Shown here piece after piece: positions 32,001 to 32,130 of a DNA stretch of 32,130 nucleotides. Position 1 is the stretch's first letter. Every line of letters starts with the position of its first letter. The position numbers were made by a program, and so were the translations under genes. Source of the DNA: Anaerolineae bacterium (GTDB taxonomy: Bacteria > Chloroflexota > Anaerolineae > Aggregatilineales > JAFGMM01); the NCBI GenBank assembly GCA_016927535.1, contig JAFGMM010000347.1, forward strand, positions 1-32,130, given 5' to 3'. Under the pieces are notes generated by a model that did not search any database, was not told where the DNA came from, and saw only the letters and a list, made by a program, of their open reading frames with translations.

Positions 32001-32125
32001 TCCCCCCTATCCCCAGCCCTCTGCGTAGCGCCCCACAAGGGGGGAAAGGGGGCCGGAATCGCCGCGCGGCGGCTCTGATTCCCCCTCGCCCCTTGTGGGA
32101 GAGGGGGTTAGGGGGAGAGGGGGAG
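31999..32125. repeat. C-rich/G-rich dispersed hairpin repeat, copy 4
   Basis: Inverted arms CCCACAAGGGG (32032-32042) and CCCCTTGTGGG (32089-32099) are 46 nt apart. A GCCGCGCGGC palindrome (32061-32070) lies between them, and C-rich left and G-rich right ends match the other copies. The window ends 5 bases after it, so the unit may continue. Confidence 0.8.
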
Positions 32126-32130
32126 CAGCA

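Overview
This 32 kb window is high-GC bacterial chromosome. It has no plasmid, phage or complete IS element. I infer a member of the Chloroflexota (Anaerolineae-like). The grounds are strongly GC-biased coding, dispersed C-rich/G-rich hairpin repeats and GACTAAAGTC or GGGCAGGTTT-type palindromes between genes, and the gene content: a GT39-like membrane protein, a nickel-pincer LarA-family protein, a cytoplasmic-type GH38 alpha-mannosidase, and short ECF sigma/anti-sigma pairs. The lineage is inferred from style only; no rRNA or tRNA gene is present.

Layout. Positions 1-199 are a repeat patch. 200-3256 (minus) hold a GT39-like membrane glycosyltransferase followed by prmA. 3257-3651 are repeats. 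3652-6576 (plus) hold a hotdog thioesterase and an 800-residue fusion of an acyl-CoA synthetase with a complete HAD-IB phosphatase. 6919-10104 (plus) is one very large protein of uncertain family with its own good promoter. 10136-12831 (minus) is a compact four-gene operon: membrane protein, winged-helix regulator, ABC ATPase, ABC permease. 12970-14475 (minus) hold galE and an isochorismatase-like hydrolase, divergent from a secreted or anchored polysaccharide deacetylase at 14586-15572. A MITE-like element sits on the deacetylase stop codon. Then come a CPBP protease (15781-16353), an ECF sigma factor with a presumptive anti-sigma factor (minus, 16360-17362), a methyltransferase and an AlkD-like glycosylase (plus, 17487-18930).

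19172-22886 (plus) is a tightly packed set: a CAX-type cation/proton exchanger, an ATC-hydrolase-family protein, an APH-like kinase overlapping it by 17 bp, and an EamA transporter. 22901-24795 (minus) holds a pentapeptide-repeat membrane protein with a Cys-rich tail, a zinc-ribbon/FHA protein and a 75-residue acidic membrane peptide. 24883-27315 (minus) pairs a PD-(D/E)XK nuclease-family protein with a creatinase-like M24 protein 3 bp downstream. 27403-30555 (minus) is a GH38 alpha-mannosidase, divergent from a LarA-family racemase/epimerase (30666-31928). The window ends in another repeat patch.

Most genes look like ordinary chromosomal genes. The least ordinary parts are the ligase-HAD fusion, the 1061-residue protein, the pentapeptide/TM/Cys-rich protein, the nuclease-M24 pair, two promoters placed exactly for leaderless mRNAs, and the MITE-like element. 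No single region is convincing as a complete new system; the candidates are listed with tests.
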